DNA of 64,000 nt from CAZQYB01 sp964582985 (GCA_964582985.1 CAZOUM010000002.1:45479-109478), one strand, 5' to 3'. Positions 35,857 to 45,964 are shown, numbered from the stretch's first letter. Notes: generated by a model not told the origin, from the sequence alone. Numbers and translations are program-made.

Positions 35857-36720
35857 ATGAATACTGAAAATGTGCTTGGTTTGATTGCCGGAGAGGGAAG
35901 ATTGCCTTTTCTTGTTGCGGCCGGTGCCAAAAAGGCACAACTAAAAGTAATCTGTGTCGGCTTGGCCGATAACGCAGAACCTACTCTGGCTGACAAAGTT
36001 GATGTCTTTTATAAAGTTGCGATTGCCCGGCCGGGCACTTGGATACGCAAGCTGAGAAAACATGGCGTGACCAAGACTGTTATGGTCGGGCGTGTCGCTA
36101 AATCGAGACTTTTTACACCCTGGCGAATCCTCAGGTATTTGCCCGACTGGCGGGCTTTCAGGATATATTACTGGCGCCTGAGAGGCAAAAATAAACTAAC
36201 GGATTCGCTTTTGTGCGCCATGGTCGACGAACTCGCCACCGGCGGAATAGTAGTGGAGAACTCAATGACCTACTGCAAAGAACACTTGGCAGCGGCGGGA
36301 GTAATGACACAAACACAAGTGCGCCAGTCGGTTAAAGATGACATTGAATTTGGCTGGCAGATAGTCAAAAAACTCGGTGAACTGGATATAGGCCAGGCGA
36401 TTGCCGTCAAAGAAAGAGAAGTAATCGCAGTCGAAGCCATAGAAGGCACGGCAGAGATGATCAAGCGGGCTGGACAGTTTTGTAAAGCCGGCGGATGGAC
36501 CCTTATCAAAACCTCGAAACCATATCAGGACGAGCGATTTGATATGCCCTGTGTAGGGCCTGATACCGTAAGAAGTTTAGCTGAAAATGGTGCCAAATGC
36601 CTCGCTGTGGAAGCAGACAAGACGATAATTATTGACAAGCCCGAAACAATAAAGCTTGCCGACCAACTGGGAATTGCAATTGTGGGCGTTAAATCGTTAG
36701 AAGACGAGCTTATCAAGTAG
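35857..36720 (+). CDS. lpxI: UDP-2,3-diacylglucosamine hydrolase LpxI (DUF1009)
   Basis: 287 residues. 'LGLIAGEGRLPFLVAAGAKK' at the N-terminus, 'VTKTVMVGRVAKSRLF' and the C-terminal 'KTSKPYQDERFDMPCVGPDTV' and 'CLAVEADKTIIIDKPE' match LpxI, which replaces LpxH in some bacteria. Cytoplasmic, forming lipid X. Downstream of lpxD in a compact lipid A group. Confidence 0.92.
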   Translation: MNTENVLGLIAGEGRLPFLVAAGAKKAQLKVICVGLADNAEPTLADKVDVFYKVAIARPGTWIRKLRKHGVTKTVMVGRVAKSRLFTPWRILRYLPDWRAFRIYYWRLRGKNKLTDSLLCAMVDELATGGIVVENSMTYCKEHLAAAGVMTQTQVRQSVKDDIEFGWQIVKKLGELDIGQAIAVKEREVIAVEAIEGTAEMIKRAGQFCKAGGWTLIKTSKPYQDERFDMPCVGPDTVRSLAENGAKCLAVEADKTIIIDKPETIKLADQLGIAIVGVKSLEDELIK

Positions 36721-36758
36721 CTATGCCAGTAAGTTTTGCCAAAAGTAACTAAGACCTT

Positions 36759-38105
36759 ATGACAGAATTTCCATTCACCGTTACGATTAAACCTGTATCT
36801 TCGAGCACCCCGCCTCAAACTGTTACGTGCATAGGCTTGTTGCGCACTTTGGGCAAGAAGCGAAAAGTTTGGGACGCAATTTGGAACCAACGGCCTGTCG
36901 TAGTGAAGGTCTTCACTGCTCCTATCAAGGCAAAACATCATATGAAAAGAGAGTGGCGGACATTGAAGCTGCTGCAGAAGCGAGGCCTGAACTCACCGTC
37001 ACCATTGTTTTATGGAAAAACTGACGAATCAGGCTGGGCGGTGGTAGCAGAAAAAATCGTCGATGCGTTAACTGCGGGAGAGGTCTGGGACAATACAACT
37101 GACATTACGCAGAAACACGAACTGCTGTACAAAATAAGCCGAGAATTGGCCAAACAACACAGCAAAGGTGTATTTCAGAAGGATTTGCATCTTGGTAATT
37201 TTCTGCTGCACGGTGATAAGCTATTTGCTCTTGACCCGGCGCAAATGTGTTTTCTTTCCCGTGAGGTTAGCAAGAGGTCAGCGATTGCCCAATTGGCTTT
37301 ATTGGCGGCCATCGTGCCTGATAAAGATACTGATACAATCATGCAGCTTTGCCAGGAGTACCTCAAGGCGCGTTCGTGGGAACTAAGCCGGTCGGATATG
37401 GACTTGTTTTGGAGACAATTAAACAGGTCCAGAAAAAATGGCATCAAAAGAGCCTTGAGAAAATGCTTGCGCACGAGCAAAAAATACCAGAGAATCAACG
37501 AACCCCCCTACCGGGGTGTCGCTGCGAGGGATTTCTTTGAAAAAACCGATTTTCGCAAATTCGCCGAGGCCATCGACGGGTTGATGAAAAGCGGGCAAAT
37601 CTTGAAAAATGGAAACACTTGTTTTGTATCCCGCATCAACTGGACCGGTGAAGAAATAGTCGTAAAAAGGTATAACCACAAGGGAACCATACATTCGCTG
37701 CGTCATACGATAAAGAAATCCCGCGCCCGCCGCAACTGGTTGCATGCGCACCGACTTGAGATGCTCAACATAGCCACACCAAGGCCTCTGGCTTATTTAG
37801 AGCAGCGCAAGAACAAACTTGTGTGGAAATCATATTTTGTAACGAAATATGTTGCAGGACAAAATCTTTACCATTTTCTGCGTGCCGGCAGCATCTCTGA
37901 AAAAGAACGTTCAACTGTAACCCGGCAGCTAAGGGAGCTGCTCGCCAAGTTGGAAAAATATCGTATAAGCCACGGTGATTTAAAACATTCAAACATTTTG
38001 GTTACCGAGAACGGCCCTGTCCTGACAGACCTCGACAGTATGAAACCATACAGATGGAATTTGACGTACACAATGAGCAGCCGCAAAGACTTGGAACAGG
38101 TCTAA
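36759..38105 (+). CDS. Protein with two tandem Kdo/WaaP-like kinase domains
   Basis: 448 residues, no signal peptide. Domain one (about 45-200) has Lys50 in 'VVVKVF', candidate Glu65 in 'REW', catalytic loop 'KDLHLGNFLL' (D142, N147) and metal Asp159 in 'LDPAQ'. Domain two (about 285-430) has Lys303 in 'IVVKRYNH', 'SHGDLKHSNILV' (D407, N412) and 'LTDLDSMK' (D424). Both keep the key kinase residues. Single-domain relatives phosphorylate lipopolysaccharide core sugars (WaaP, KdkA). Placement after lpxD-lpxI supports a role in LPS core phosphorylation. Two active sites in one chain are unusual. Confidence 0.78.
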   Translation: MTEFPFTVTIKPVSSSTPPQTVTCIGLLRTLGKKRKVWDAIWNQRPVVVKVFTAPIKAKHHMKREWRTLKLLQKRGLNSPSPLFYGKTDESGWAVVAEKIVDALTAGEVWDNTTDITQKHELLYKISRELAKQHSKGVFQKDLHLGNFLLHGDKLFALDPAQMCFLSREVSKRSAIAQLALLAAIVPDKDTDTIMQLCQEYLKARSWELSRSDMDLFWRQLNRSRKNGIKRALRKCLRTSKKYQRINEPPYRGVAARDFFEKTDFRKFAEAIDGLMKSGQILKNGNTCFVSRINWTGEEIVVKRYNHKGTIHSLRHTIKKSRARRNWLHAHRLEMLNIATPRPLAYLEQRKNKLVWKSYFVTKYVAGQNLYHFLRAGSISEKERSTVTRQLRELLAKLEKYRISHGDLKHSNILVTENGPVLTDLDSMKPYRWNLTYTMSSRKDLEQV

Positions 38106-38158
38106 AGGCAGACGCCGTGGTTCCCGGCTCAGAGCGCTTTTGACGAAACTTCAATAGA

Positions 38159-40069
38159 TTATTGAGGCTCGCTCATCAATACTGCCCTCACCCAGTGTAT
38201 CAGCGATTTGAGGTTAGGATGTCGCGTGAAGGATTGCCTGAGCAGTTGACAGGCCCGCTCCCGTAAGCCTTCTCTAATTGCGCGACGCCCCGCCCTGTAC
38301 CCTCCTCTGCTTAGCACCTTCATTGCTGTTCTTGGGGGGACCAGCTCACTGCCGCCCCCTTCGTAGTAGAAGCGCTCAAGAACTTGAAACTCCGTGAGGC
38401 AGTTATCAAATGAAGCTGTCGAGAGATTGCCTAAATGACGGCGCCTCTTGAAAGTGGGGCTTGGCAAAGCAACAAATCTATGTTTGGTTGAAAGACGAAG
38501 CCAAAAATCATAGTCAGAACAGACCTGCAAAGATGTGTCAAATGCTATAGACCCGTCTAACAGCTTCTTGGCAAGCATAGAACCACAACAGTGAACGAAA
38601 ATAGTCTGAAACAAGTACTTAGTGATGTCTCCGCTATAAAGTTCTCTCTTGCATCTGCCATAGATTCTTCCGTGCTGGTCTATTCGAAAATAAGAGCCGT
38701 AAACTATAACGTCCTCAGTTTCAGCCTCCACAACTTCAACCATTCGCTCAATAGCATCGGGCAGCAATAAATCGTCGGAATCTATGAATGATAAATATTT
38801 GCCCTGTGCAAGTTCAATAAGTCTGTTGCGGGCTGCCGCGTCTCCGCTGTTCTCCTGCCGGTAATACCTGACGGGCACACCGAGTTTGTCTATCATATCT
38901 TTAGTACCGTCGGTGGAACCGTCATCAACTACAACAATTTCATAATCCTTGTAAGTTTGCGCCAGAACGCTATCGAGAGTCTCTTTCAGGTAGTCTTTAC
39001 GATTATATGTCGGGATACAAATACTAACTGTAGGCAAAGGTGTCACTGACCTGACTGTCGACCGATAAGGCTTTTCGGGACTGGCCTGCCGGATGCAACT
39101 GCCAATAATATCACAAAATTGTTTCCCCAGAACGGCAATGTCGAACCTTCCGACCCATTGCAGAGCCGCCAAGCCCATACTCTTTCTTAATTGACGATTC
39201 TCAATCAGTTGAGTGATTCTATCGACCCAGTCCCGAGTGTCCACAGCAAGAAAACCAGTGACCCCGTCTCGAACATAACTTGAATTTACTCCGACGGGTG
39301 ACGTGATCGCAGGCAGGCCCGCAGCGGCATATTGTAAGATTTTGAAGCCGCATTTGCCCCTTGTAAATCGATTATCAGGTAATGGTGCAAGTCCAATGTC
39401 ACTCGTTGCCAAATCGACAGCTTGCATTTCCAACGACCAGGGATGCTTTTCCACTTGCATATTTTCCAGGTCGAAGAATTCGTCACAAACTATTCTCAAA
39501 ACAACATTATCAAACCGAGAACCAATCTCTTCGAGGACAGGTTTAATCTGTGCAAGGTATTTAAGCGTGCTCTGGCTGCCGATCCAAACGAGGCGAATCT
39601 TGTCGTGATCTTCCCGACCAACTTTCACATTGTAATCGCAAACATCCAAACCGGTAGGAAGAATCTTAACATTAGAATTGAATTTCCGCGCATGTTCGGC
39701 AAGATAAGAATTGCCCGCAATGACCATGTCAGCCAGCTTGGCCGCTCTGCGAAAAAGCTTGAAATGTGAAGTCTTGTCACTGGCTGGCACTTGAGGACTG
39801 TACATAACAGCATCGTCCAAATCGTAAATGATTCTTCCGCTGTGCCTCTTCAACCAAAAAGCGTCATGAAAATTAAGACATTTTTTATGAAGAAAAACTG
39901 CGTCAAAGTCCGCCCCACGCTTGAATAGCTTCCAACGGTCCAAATAGGCCGACGGCAATTTGGCGACTTCGCACACTATGCCGTTTTGACGCAAAATATC
40001 AAGGTAAATTTCAATTCGCTGCCTGAAACTCGGCCGGTTCGGATTATTCGTCAGGACAAGAAGTTTCAT
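38159..40069 (-). CDS. Bifunctional glycosyltransferase, GT4 fused to GT2
   Basis: 636 residues. Residues 1-335 are GT-B/GT4-like, with 'IIYDLDDAVMYS' near residue 80 and the donor site 'GFKILQYAAAGLPAITSPVG' at 241-260. Residues 347-560 are GT-A/GT2-like, starting 'TVSICIPTYNRKDYL', with 'VVVDDGSTDGT' and the metal motif 'FIDSDDLLLP'. The last ~75 residues resemble the C-terminus of the other GT2 genes here ('ERFYYEGGGSELVPP'). It could add two different sugars in succession. Convergent with the tandem kinase gene. Confidence 0.86.
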   Translation of the reverse strand: MKLLVLTNNPNRPSFRQRIEIYLDILRQNGIVCEVAKLPSAYLDRWKLFKRGADFDAVFLHKKCLNFHDAFWLKRHSGRIIYDLDDAVMYSPQVPASDKTSHFKLFRRAAKLADMVIAGNSYLAEHARKFNSNVKILPTGLDVCDYNVKVGREDHDKIRLVWIGSQSTLKYLAQIKPVLEEIGSRFDNVVLRIVCDEFFDLENMQVEKHPWSLEMQAVDLATSDIGLAPLPDNRFTRGKCGFKILQYAAAGLPAITSPVGVNSSYVRDGVTGFLAVDTRDWVDRITQLIENRQLRKSMGLAALQWVGRFDIAVLGKQFCDIIGSCIRQASPEKPYRSTVRSVTPLPTVSICIPTYNRKDYLKETLDSVLAQTYKDYEIVVVDDGSTDGTKDMIDKLGVPVRYYRQENSGDAAARNRLIELAQGKYLSFIDSDDLLLPDAIERMVEVVEAETEDVIVYGSYFRIDQHGRIYGRCKRELYSGDITKYLFQTIFVHCCGSMLAKKLLDGSIAFDTSLQVCSDYDFWLRLSTKHRFVALPSPTFKRRRHLGNLSTASFDNCLTEFQVLERFYYEGGGSELVPPRTAMKVLSRGGYRAGRRAIREGLRERACQLLRQSFTRHPNLKSLIHWVRAVLMSEPQ

Positions 40070-40192
40070 TATATATTCCTTTTTGGCTCTTCTGGATATT
40101 GGGGCATTCTACACGATTTCAGGGTGGCTAACAACGTAACTTTTCATTTCCCAGTTCACCAGTATCTGGACGGAGGTACTTTGGAGGGCAGG

Positions 40193-40801
40193 CTACTTGG
40201 ATGGCATAAAAACGACTTCGATCCCGTAGCAGGGGAATATGTAACAAAGGTGCTGTTCATAGAACTCCATGAGACTGCGATGGCAGTTAAACAGCGAACC
40301 TATTAGTTTTTTGAACTGTCGTGAAAGCCGGAAGGGGGACCTAAAGACCAATCGCAGGGACACAATTTTTATTCTGATATCGGTATAAAAGTTGGGGACT
40401 TTCCTTTTTAGTTGATGTTTTGTTTCCGTAAAGTAATAGAAGGTATATAATCCGAAAAAACGTTTGTGTGTGTAATCTGAGTAGTAGTAGGGATTGGAGA
40501 AGTGGGGGACGAAAATGTAGGCCTTGCCTCGTTTTTTGAGGACCCTGACGATTTCTCCGATTAAGTTTTCAAAGTTTTCTATGTGCTCGAGGACGCTTCT
40601 GCAATGGATTTCATCGACGGAGTTGTCCGGTAAAAAAGGAAGGCCCTCTTCCATATCAGCAACTATATCCACATTTGGCAGATCCACTCGGTCGACAGTA
40701 ATTCTGCCTTGCTTTTTCTTCTGGCCGCAGCCCAATTCAATAATTACAGGATTTGGGCTGTTGATAATCTGTTCTAAATTAATTTTAATAGAATAATCCA
40801 T
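40193..40801 (-). CDS. Class I SAM-dependent methyltransferase
   Basis: 202 residues. SAM motif 'VIIELGCGQKKKQG' near residue 20, 'VDIVADMEEGLPF' and 'EIHCRSVLEHIEN' (Methyltransf_11 type), then 'PHFSNPYYYSDYTHKRFFG'. Probably acts on a sugar or on polysaccharide. Divergent from the DegT gene across a 143-base gap. Confidence 0.75.
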   Translation of the reverse strand: MDYSIKINLEQIINSPNPVIIELGCGQKKKQGRITVDRVDLPNVDIVADMEEGLPFLPDNSVDEIHCRSVLEHIENFENLIGEIVRVLKKRGKAYIFVPHFSNPYYYSDYTHKRFFGLYTFYYFTETKHQLKRKVPNFYTDIRIKIVSLRLVFRSPFRLSRQFKKLIGSLFNCHRSLMEFYEQHLCYIFPCYGIEVVFMPSK

Positions 40802-40944
40802 TGGTATTTTTTAACTATGCCTAAAACGCCATATAATATTTGGAGGCGGACACTGCATTATACCTCAACTCCTATCGCACGCAACAATTTGCATATTTTG
40901 CATAGATAAACCTTGACTGACAACTCCAAGGAGCTATCATTATC

Positions 40945-42174
40945 ATGCTTAGGTTTTGTAAAATCAGGAGACCTTTTATCATGCGAAGCGTTGACGAATC
41001 GGTAAAAAAACTGCTTTCCGGTGAAGGAAAGGATATACCTTTATTTAAGGTTTTTATGCCCGATAGCGTTTTTGAACCTTTACGCAAGGTTTTGTTAAGC
41101 GGCTATATAGGTGAAGGGCCACGAGTGGAGGAATTCGAACGCCAGCTTGGAGAATCGTGGTTTGGTAACAATAATGTACTCGCAGTGAATAATGGGACGG
41201 CCGCGCTGCAATTGGCACTTAGATTGGCGAACGTCGGTTATGGCGATGAAGTTATCTCAACGGCTATGACCTGCTCGGCAACAAATGAGCCTATTCTGGC
41301 GATGGGAGCAAACATTATCTGGGCTGACATTGACCCATGGACTGCAAATATCGACCCGGAAGATGTTGCAAGGAAAATTACGTCCAAAACAAAGGCTATT
41401 ATGTGCGTTCACTGGGGCGGTTATCCGTGCGAGCTTGAGGAATTGAATGCTATCGCCGCTGAGCATGGGATAAAACTGATTGAAGACGCATGCCACTCAT
41501 TCGGTTCGACTTATCAAGGTAAGTCAATCGGCTCGCACTCGGACTTTGCGTGTTTTTCATTCCAGGCAATAAAGCAGATGACAACTGTAGACGGTGGAGC
41601 TTTGGTTTGTAAATCTGAATATGACTGTGAAAGAGGAAGGCTCCTTAGATGGTATGGCATTGACCGCAAGTGTAAACGCAAAGACTTTCGGTGTGAAGCC
41701 GATATCGCCGAATACGGCTACAAGTTCCATATGAATGATGTGACGGCGACAATCGGTCTTGAGCAGCTCAAATATGTAGCTGATACAATCGAAAAACATC
41801 GCGCTAATGCTGATAGATACAATGAAGCTTTCAGCAGCCTTGAGACTGTGTGGCCTCTGAGATATAAAGATGATCGCAGAAGTACTTACTGGCTTTATAC
41901 TATGAGAGTTAAAAACCGCAAAAATTTTATGGAACATATGAAAAAAGCGGGCATAACCGTCTCCCAAGTTCACGCGAGAAATGATATACATACTATGTTC
42001 AAGGATCTCAAGACTGAGCTGCCGGGAGTGGATGAGTTTACATCCGAGCAGGTTTCTATCCCTGTAGGGTGGTGGCTAACAGAAGAAGATGTGACGGCTA
42101 TTATCAACACGGTCGTAGAATATGATCGCAGTTGCTGTGCGACAATTCAAGAGATATCCAACCCGTACAGCTAA
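40945..42174 (+). CDS. DegT/DnrJ/EryC1/StrS sugar aminotransferase
   Basis: 409 residues; two starts are possible, ATG 40945 (AAGGAG, 11-base spacing) and ATG 40981 (AGGAG, 10-base spacing, MRSVDESVKKLL). PLP-dependent sugar aminotransferase fold with 'VNNGTAALQLALRLA', 'ALIEDACHSFG'-type 'LIEDACHSFGSTYQG', and the PLP lysine in 'FSFQAIKQMTTVDGGAL'. It makes an amino sugar nucleotide for the surface polysaccharide. Belongs to the group of envelope genes reading in both directions here. Confidence 0.88.
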   Translation: MLRFCKIRRPFIMRSVDESVKKLLSGEGKDIPLFKVFMPDSVFEPLRKVLLSGYIGEGPRVEEFERQLGESWFGNNNVLAVNNGTAALQLALRLANVGYGDEVISTAMTCSATNEPILAMGANIIWADIDPWTANIDPEDVARKITSKTKAIMCVHWGGYPCELEELNAIAAEHGIKLIEDACHSFGSTYQGKSIGSHSDFACFSFQAIKQMTTVDGGALVCKSEYDCERGRLLRWYGIDRKCKRKDFRCEADIAEYGYKFHMNDVTATIGLEQLKYVADTIEKHRANADRYNEAFSSLETVWPLRYKDDRRSTYWLYTMRVKNRKNFMEHMKKAGITVSQVHARNDIHTMFKDLKTELPGVDEFTSEQVSIPVGWWLTEEDVTAIINTVVEYDRSCCATIQEISNPYS

Positions 42175-42219
42175 TTTACAATTTTCTGCCACTAATACTG
42201 TGGATGGCGAGAGCTGTTT

Positions 42220-43149
42220 ATGCCAAAAGTAAGCGTAATCATTCCTACTTATAACCTGTGTAACATGGTAGGAGAAACCATCAACAGTGTTTTGCGGCAA
42301 ACTGAGCCGGACTTGGAGATTATTGTTGTTGATGATGGCTCGACAGATAATACCCGGGAGGTAGTCGAGGCAATAGCAGATAGCCGAGTCCGCTATTTCT
42401 ACAAAGATAACGCCGGTACACCCAGCTCTTATAATTATGGCCTTTCTAAGGTAAAAGGGCAGTACGTTTCGTTTTTAGATCACGATGATTTGTGGCCCGA
42501 AAATTATCTCCAGGTTATGCTATCTCATCTGGAAAACAACAGCGAGTTTGGGGCCGCCTACGGTCTTATTACAGTGCTCTATCCTGACGGCAGCAAAATT
42601 AAATCATACAGAATGCCCAAAGGCAAAAGCGGTTGGTTAACCCCGGATATATTTAAAGGCAATTTTATTTGGAACTCGGCTACCGTTATTCGCAAATCGG
42701 TTCTGGAAAACTTTTATTTTGACGAGTCACTCAGAACAGGTTTTGAGGACATGGACCATTTTTTGAGACTTTCAACGAGGATAAAGTATTTGTTCGTCCG
42801 GGATGTTGAGGCAATTCGCAGAGAACATACAAAGAACCTTTCAAAGAAAATGAGGTTTTTAGCTACAAGAGTTCTGGTTTTGGAACGTTTCTATTTCCGG
42901 CTTGGTGGAGATAAAATAATACCATCATATAAAGCAAGATGCCGGATTAGTCGTGCCTGCCGCAGAGTGGCTCGATCGCATCGCCGCAATAAAGGCCGCT
43001 CGGCGGCAATTATTTTGTATAAACGTGCTATCAGATACTGGCCTATCGGCTTACGACTCTATTTAGAGTTGATACAGACATTGTTGCTAAGCAAAAGCAA
43101 CGACCCAAATCCCAACTGGCAAATGCCGGACCCTTTGCCTGAAATATAA
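42220..43149 (+). CDS. Glycosyltransferase family 2
   Basis: 309 residues. N-terminal 'KVSVIIPTYNLCNMV', 'IIVVDDGSTDNTREVVE' and the DXD-like 'FLDHDDLWPENYL' are GT-A/GT2. The C-terminal ~90 residues ('LERFYFRLGGDKIIPSYKAR', then Lys/Arg-rich helices and 'NPNWQMPDPLP') are shared with the GT2 genes at 46652-47617 and 47660-48625. A methyltransferase gene follows 17 bases later. Confidence 0.85.
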   Translation: MPKVSVIIPTYNLCNMVGETINSVLRQTEPDLEIIVVDDGSTDNTREVVEAIADSRVRYFYKDNAGTPSSYNYGLSKVKGQYVSFLDHDDLWPENYLQVMLSHLENNSEFGAAYGLITVLYPDGSKIKSYRMPKGKSGWLTPDIFKGNFIWNSATVIRKSVLENFYFDESLRTGFEDMDHFLRLSTRIKYLFVRDVEAIRREHTKNLSKKMRFLATRVLVLERFYFRLGGDKIIPSYKARCRISRACRRVARSHRRNKGRSAAIILYKRAIRYWPIGLRLYLELIQTLLLSKSNDPNPNWQMPDPLPEI

Positions 43150-43166
43150 CATACAGGGAGAATGTC

Positions 43167-43832
43167 ATGCCAAGCAAAATTTCTTATTCATACGTAAAAC
43201 CCAATCGCTATTATCAGGCTACCAGGGACAAAATGCTCAAATACATCCCGGAAGATGTAAAAAAAACATTGGAGTTTGGCTGTGGTTATGGATTGTTCTC
43301 TAAATTGCTGAAAGATACTTTTAATGCCGAATGCTGGGCAGTTGAAATTAATGATAAAGCCGCACAAATCGCTTCTGAGAAGCTGGATAAGGTAATAAAC
43401 AGTGATGCTATCGAATCTCTGGAACAATTACCTGAGAATCATTTTGATTGTGTAATTTTAAACGACGTTTTGGGATGCATTGCAGACCCGTTCAGCCTAT
43501 TGAAAAAGATTAAGAAAAAACTAACCGCCAATGCCGTTATAGTTGCTTCGATTCCAAATGTACGGTATTGGAGAAATCTGCGGGCGCTGGTCTGGAGAGG
43601 AGAATGGGATTACAGGGAATTTGGTATACTGGATACCGCACATGTGCGATTTTATACCTATAAGAGTCTTGTCAAAATGTTCGGCGAATTAGGATACGAG
43701 ATAATAACTATGGAAGGCATAAACCCCACCCGTAACAAGAAATTTAGAGTAGTTAATCTTCTTTTATGGAACAAGTTGTGGGACGCTAAATATTCTCAGT
43801 TTGCCTGTGTTATTAAACCGGTTAGCAAATGA
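43167..43832 (+). CDS. Class I SAM-dependent methyltransferase
   Basis: 221 residues. 'TLEFGCGYGLFSKLL' binds SAM; 'DCVILNDVLGCIADP' and 'IVASIPNVRYWRNLRALVWR' match Methyltransf_23-like sugar/polysaccharide methyltransferases. Co-directional with the GT2 gene before it. Confidence 0.78.
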   Translation: MPSKISYSYVKPNRYYQATRDKMLKYIPEDVKKTLEFGCGYGLFSKLLKDTFNAECWAVEINDKAAQIASEKLDKVINSDAIESLEQLPENHFDCVILNDVLGCIADPFSLLKKIKKKLTANAVIVASIPNVRYWRNLRALVWRGEWDYREFGILDTAHVRFYTYKSLVKMFGELGYEIITMEGINPTRNKKFRVVNLLLWNKLWDAKYSQFACVIKPVSK

Positions 43833-43897
43833 TATGCTGGAAATACGTCTAATAGATGAGCAGGTATATTCGTAGGCTATACTATGGTGTAAATATA

Positions 43898-44935
43898 TTA
43901 AGATTCTGTTGACCAGGGAGCACTGTAGTTGCCTTTTTCAATCAAGTCGAGCATATAGCCTGTTATTTTGACACAGTTGAATTGCTCGTGGGCCCATTGC
44001 ATTCCAGCATCGGCTATTTTCTTTCTCTCGTTTTCATGGTCGAGGTACCAGTCTGCAAGTTCAAAAAACTCATCAACATCATCAAAATATCTGAGATGCT
44101 GACCGTCTTTAAACAGAAGGTCCGTATCGGGCACCCTTTTTGCCAGTACGAAAGTTCCACATGCCAGGTAATGTGTAAGCCGGTCGGAATGATACATTCG
44201 AATCGAATTTACCGCGTTTGCATTGACTCCTATCTTGGCGCCGCTGATAGCATATAAGTAATCGATTCCGCCAATCTTTGGTCTTCCAAAGCAGCCATAA
44301 AGGGTGCAATTATCGCGTTTAGCAAGTTCGGTTACGAGTTTTTCCCTAAGCGTTTCGCTTGTATCTGCATGATGTTTGGCATTACCGGTCCATAAAATAT
44401 CTGTTTTCCATTCTGGGCCAACTTCATATCGATGGTCAATATCAGGGTCGCACATATTCGGCATAAATACACACAGGCCCACGCCGGCATCTCGATAGTC
44501 CTGCAGGAATTGGCCGTCGTTTGTTGCCATTAATATGTCAAGCTCCCCGGCTGTATCCAGCCTGCAGTCTTTCTGTAGTTTAGGCCAGGGGTCACCATCT
44601 TCTCCAATAAAAACAGCATTTGGAGCTGCCTGCCGCATACGCTTAATCGTATTAGCATCAAGAACTCGCGGAAAGTTTATGTAAACAATGTCCGGCTTAT
44701 AGTTTTTTATCTGCTCAGCCAAGAGTTCGTCGACTTTAGATTTGAATAAAAATTTCGAGAGAGTCCTGCTTTTTAATGGGCTTATCTGGGCAAGTACATT
44801 GCAATAGCTGAAAAAACGAACATCATTACCCAAACGAATTAAACCCTTAGCTATTTTAGGTATTTGGTCCACAAATACTTTTATTGGCTTGTATTTCATA
44901 TCTGCAACAATAAAAATTCGTATTGGTTTTTGCAT
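43898..44935 (-). CDS. CgeB-like glycosyltransferase
   Basis: 345 residues, GT-B fold. 'DIVYINFPRVLDANTIKRM', 'NAVFIGEDGDPWPKL', 'ILWTGNAKHHADT' and 'RMYHSDRLTHYLACGTFVL' resemble the CgeB/DUF3880 family of spore and surface glycosyltransferases. Product unknown. One base separates it from the FkbM gene upstream on the same strand. Confidence 0.72.
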   Translation of the reverse strand: MQKPIRIFIVADMKYKPIKVFVDQIPKIAKGLIRLGNDVRFFSYCNVLAQISPLKSRTLSKFLFKSKVDELLAEQIKNYKPDIVYINFPRVLDANTIKRMRQAAPNAVFIGEDGDPWPKLQKDCRLDTAGELDILMATNDGQFLQDYRDAGVGLCVFMPNMCDPDIDHRYEVGPEWKTDILWTGNAKHHADTSETLREKLVTELAKRDNCTLYGCFGRPKIGGIDYLYAISGAKIGVNANAVNSIRMYHSDRLTHYLACGTFVLAKRVPDTDLLFKDGQHLRYFDDVDEFFELADWYLDHENERKKIADAGMQWAHEQFNCVKITGYMLDLIEKGNYSAPWSTES

Positions 44936-44936
44936 A

Positions 44937-45770
44937 TTATTTTCCTGACACAGAACTGACTTGCTCCAAACCTTTTCTTATAGCAAGAAAATTCGTCACC
45001 CTTAATTGTTCATACGATTCATTATAAGGCGGCAAAGGATACAGGTAGCCCGATGGGGTTATTCGATATAACTGGAAAGCAAGTTCTTTAAAGAACCAAT
45101 AAAAATCCCTGAAATAAGTTCTTGTGTCGATATTGCAATCCCCAAATTCAAAACTAACCATTTTTATCCCTCTATTTACAAACATATTCTGGGCGCCATG
45201 CAAAACATCAAGCTCATGTCCTTCGACATCAATTTTTAAAAGGTCTATACACTGGATATTATTTTGGGAACAATAATTGTCAATTGTGTCAATTTGGACT
45301 TCTTCGCATTGGTCAAACTTCTCACCAAGATGTTTTTGATTTCTTTTTGTAAGAGATGCTTTAACTGAGCCATGTGAATTAGCGTATAAATCAAATTCTC
45401 CTTTCTCCTTTCCCAATCCGATGTTGTTTAGTGTGACATGCTGGTTTTTATCCAAATTCTTGCCTAAAGCTTCAAATGTCGTTTTTGACGGCTCAAAGCA
45501 ATGAATCGTAAAAGAATCGTTTTCATTAAAACAGGCTAAAGCCAAACGGGTAAACGCTCCTTCGTGCGCTCCAACATCAAAGATACAACACTTGAGACTT
45601 TTTAACGTCTTTAATTTCATGAAAATTCCAACTTCTCCGCTACTGTTAACGTCGTAACCCCTCCCCACACCAGTCAACTTTTGAAATTTCCTAATCTTCT
45701 TATCGAGAAAGCGTTGGCCAAATTTGTTGCTGGTTACCCATATAAGAAATCTATTGATAGTTCTGGACAT
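44937..45770 (-). CDS. FkbM family methyltransferase
   Basis: 277 residues. The FkbM motifs 'CIFDVGAHEGAFTRLAL', 'CFEPSKTTFEAL' and 'IDLLKIDVEGHELDVLHGAQ' are clear. These proteins O-methylate polysaccharide or natural-product sugars. Same strand as, and one base from, the CgeB-like gene. Confidence 0.88.
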   Translation of the reverse strand: MSRTINRFLIWVTSNKFGQRFLDKKIRKFQKLTGVGRGYDVNSSGEVGIFMKLKTLKSLKCCIFDVGAHEGAFTRLALACFNENDSFTIHCFEPSKTTFEALGKNLDKNQHVTLNNIGLGKEKGEFDLYANSHGSVKASLTKRNQKHLGEKFDQCEEVQIDTIDNYCSQNNIQCIDLLKIDVEGHELDVLHGAQNMFVNRGIKMVSFEFGDCNIDTRTYFRDFYWFFKELAFQLYRITPSGYLYPLPPYNESYEQLRVTNFLAIRKGLEQVSSVSGK

Positions 45771-45964
45771 CAGCCCACGTAAAAATTATAAACAGTTATT
45801 TGTCCCGAAAACCTTGATTCTAATGTTGAGCACAATCCAGCTAAATAAAAAATTGTACCGCATGAAGCCGTCCATGCGTTTTTATACTGGCAAAAACAGA
45901 CCCAGGAACATGCAAACTAACACATCTCATAAGCCTACTTCCATCAGACTTTCATATTGGCGCC

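Noticed and set aside
40070..40192. Small frames between the GT4-GT2 fusion and the methyltransferase
   Set aside because: Too short, no start signals, no recognisable motif.
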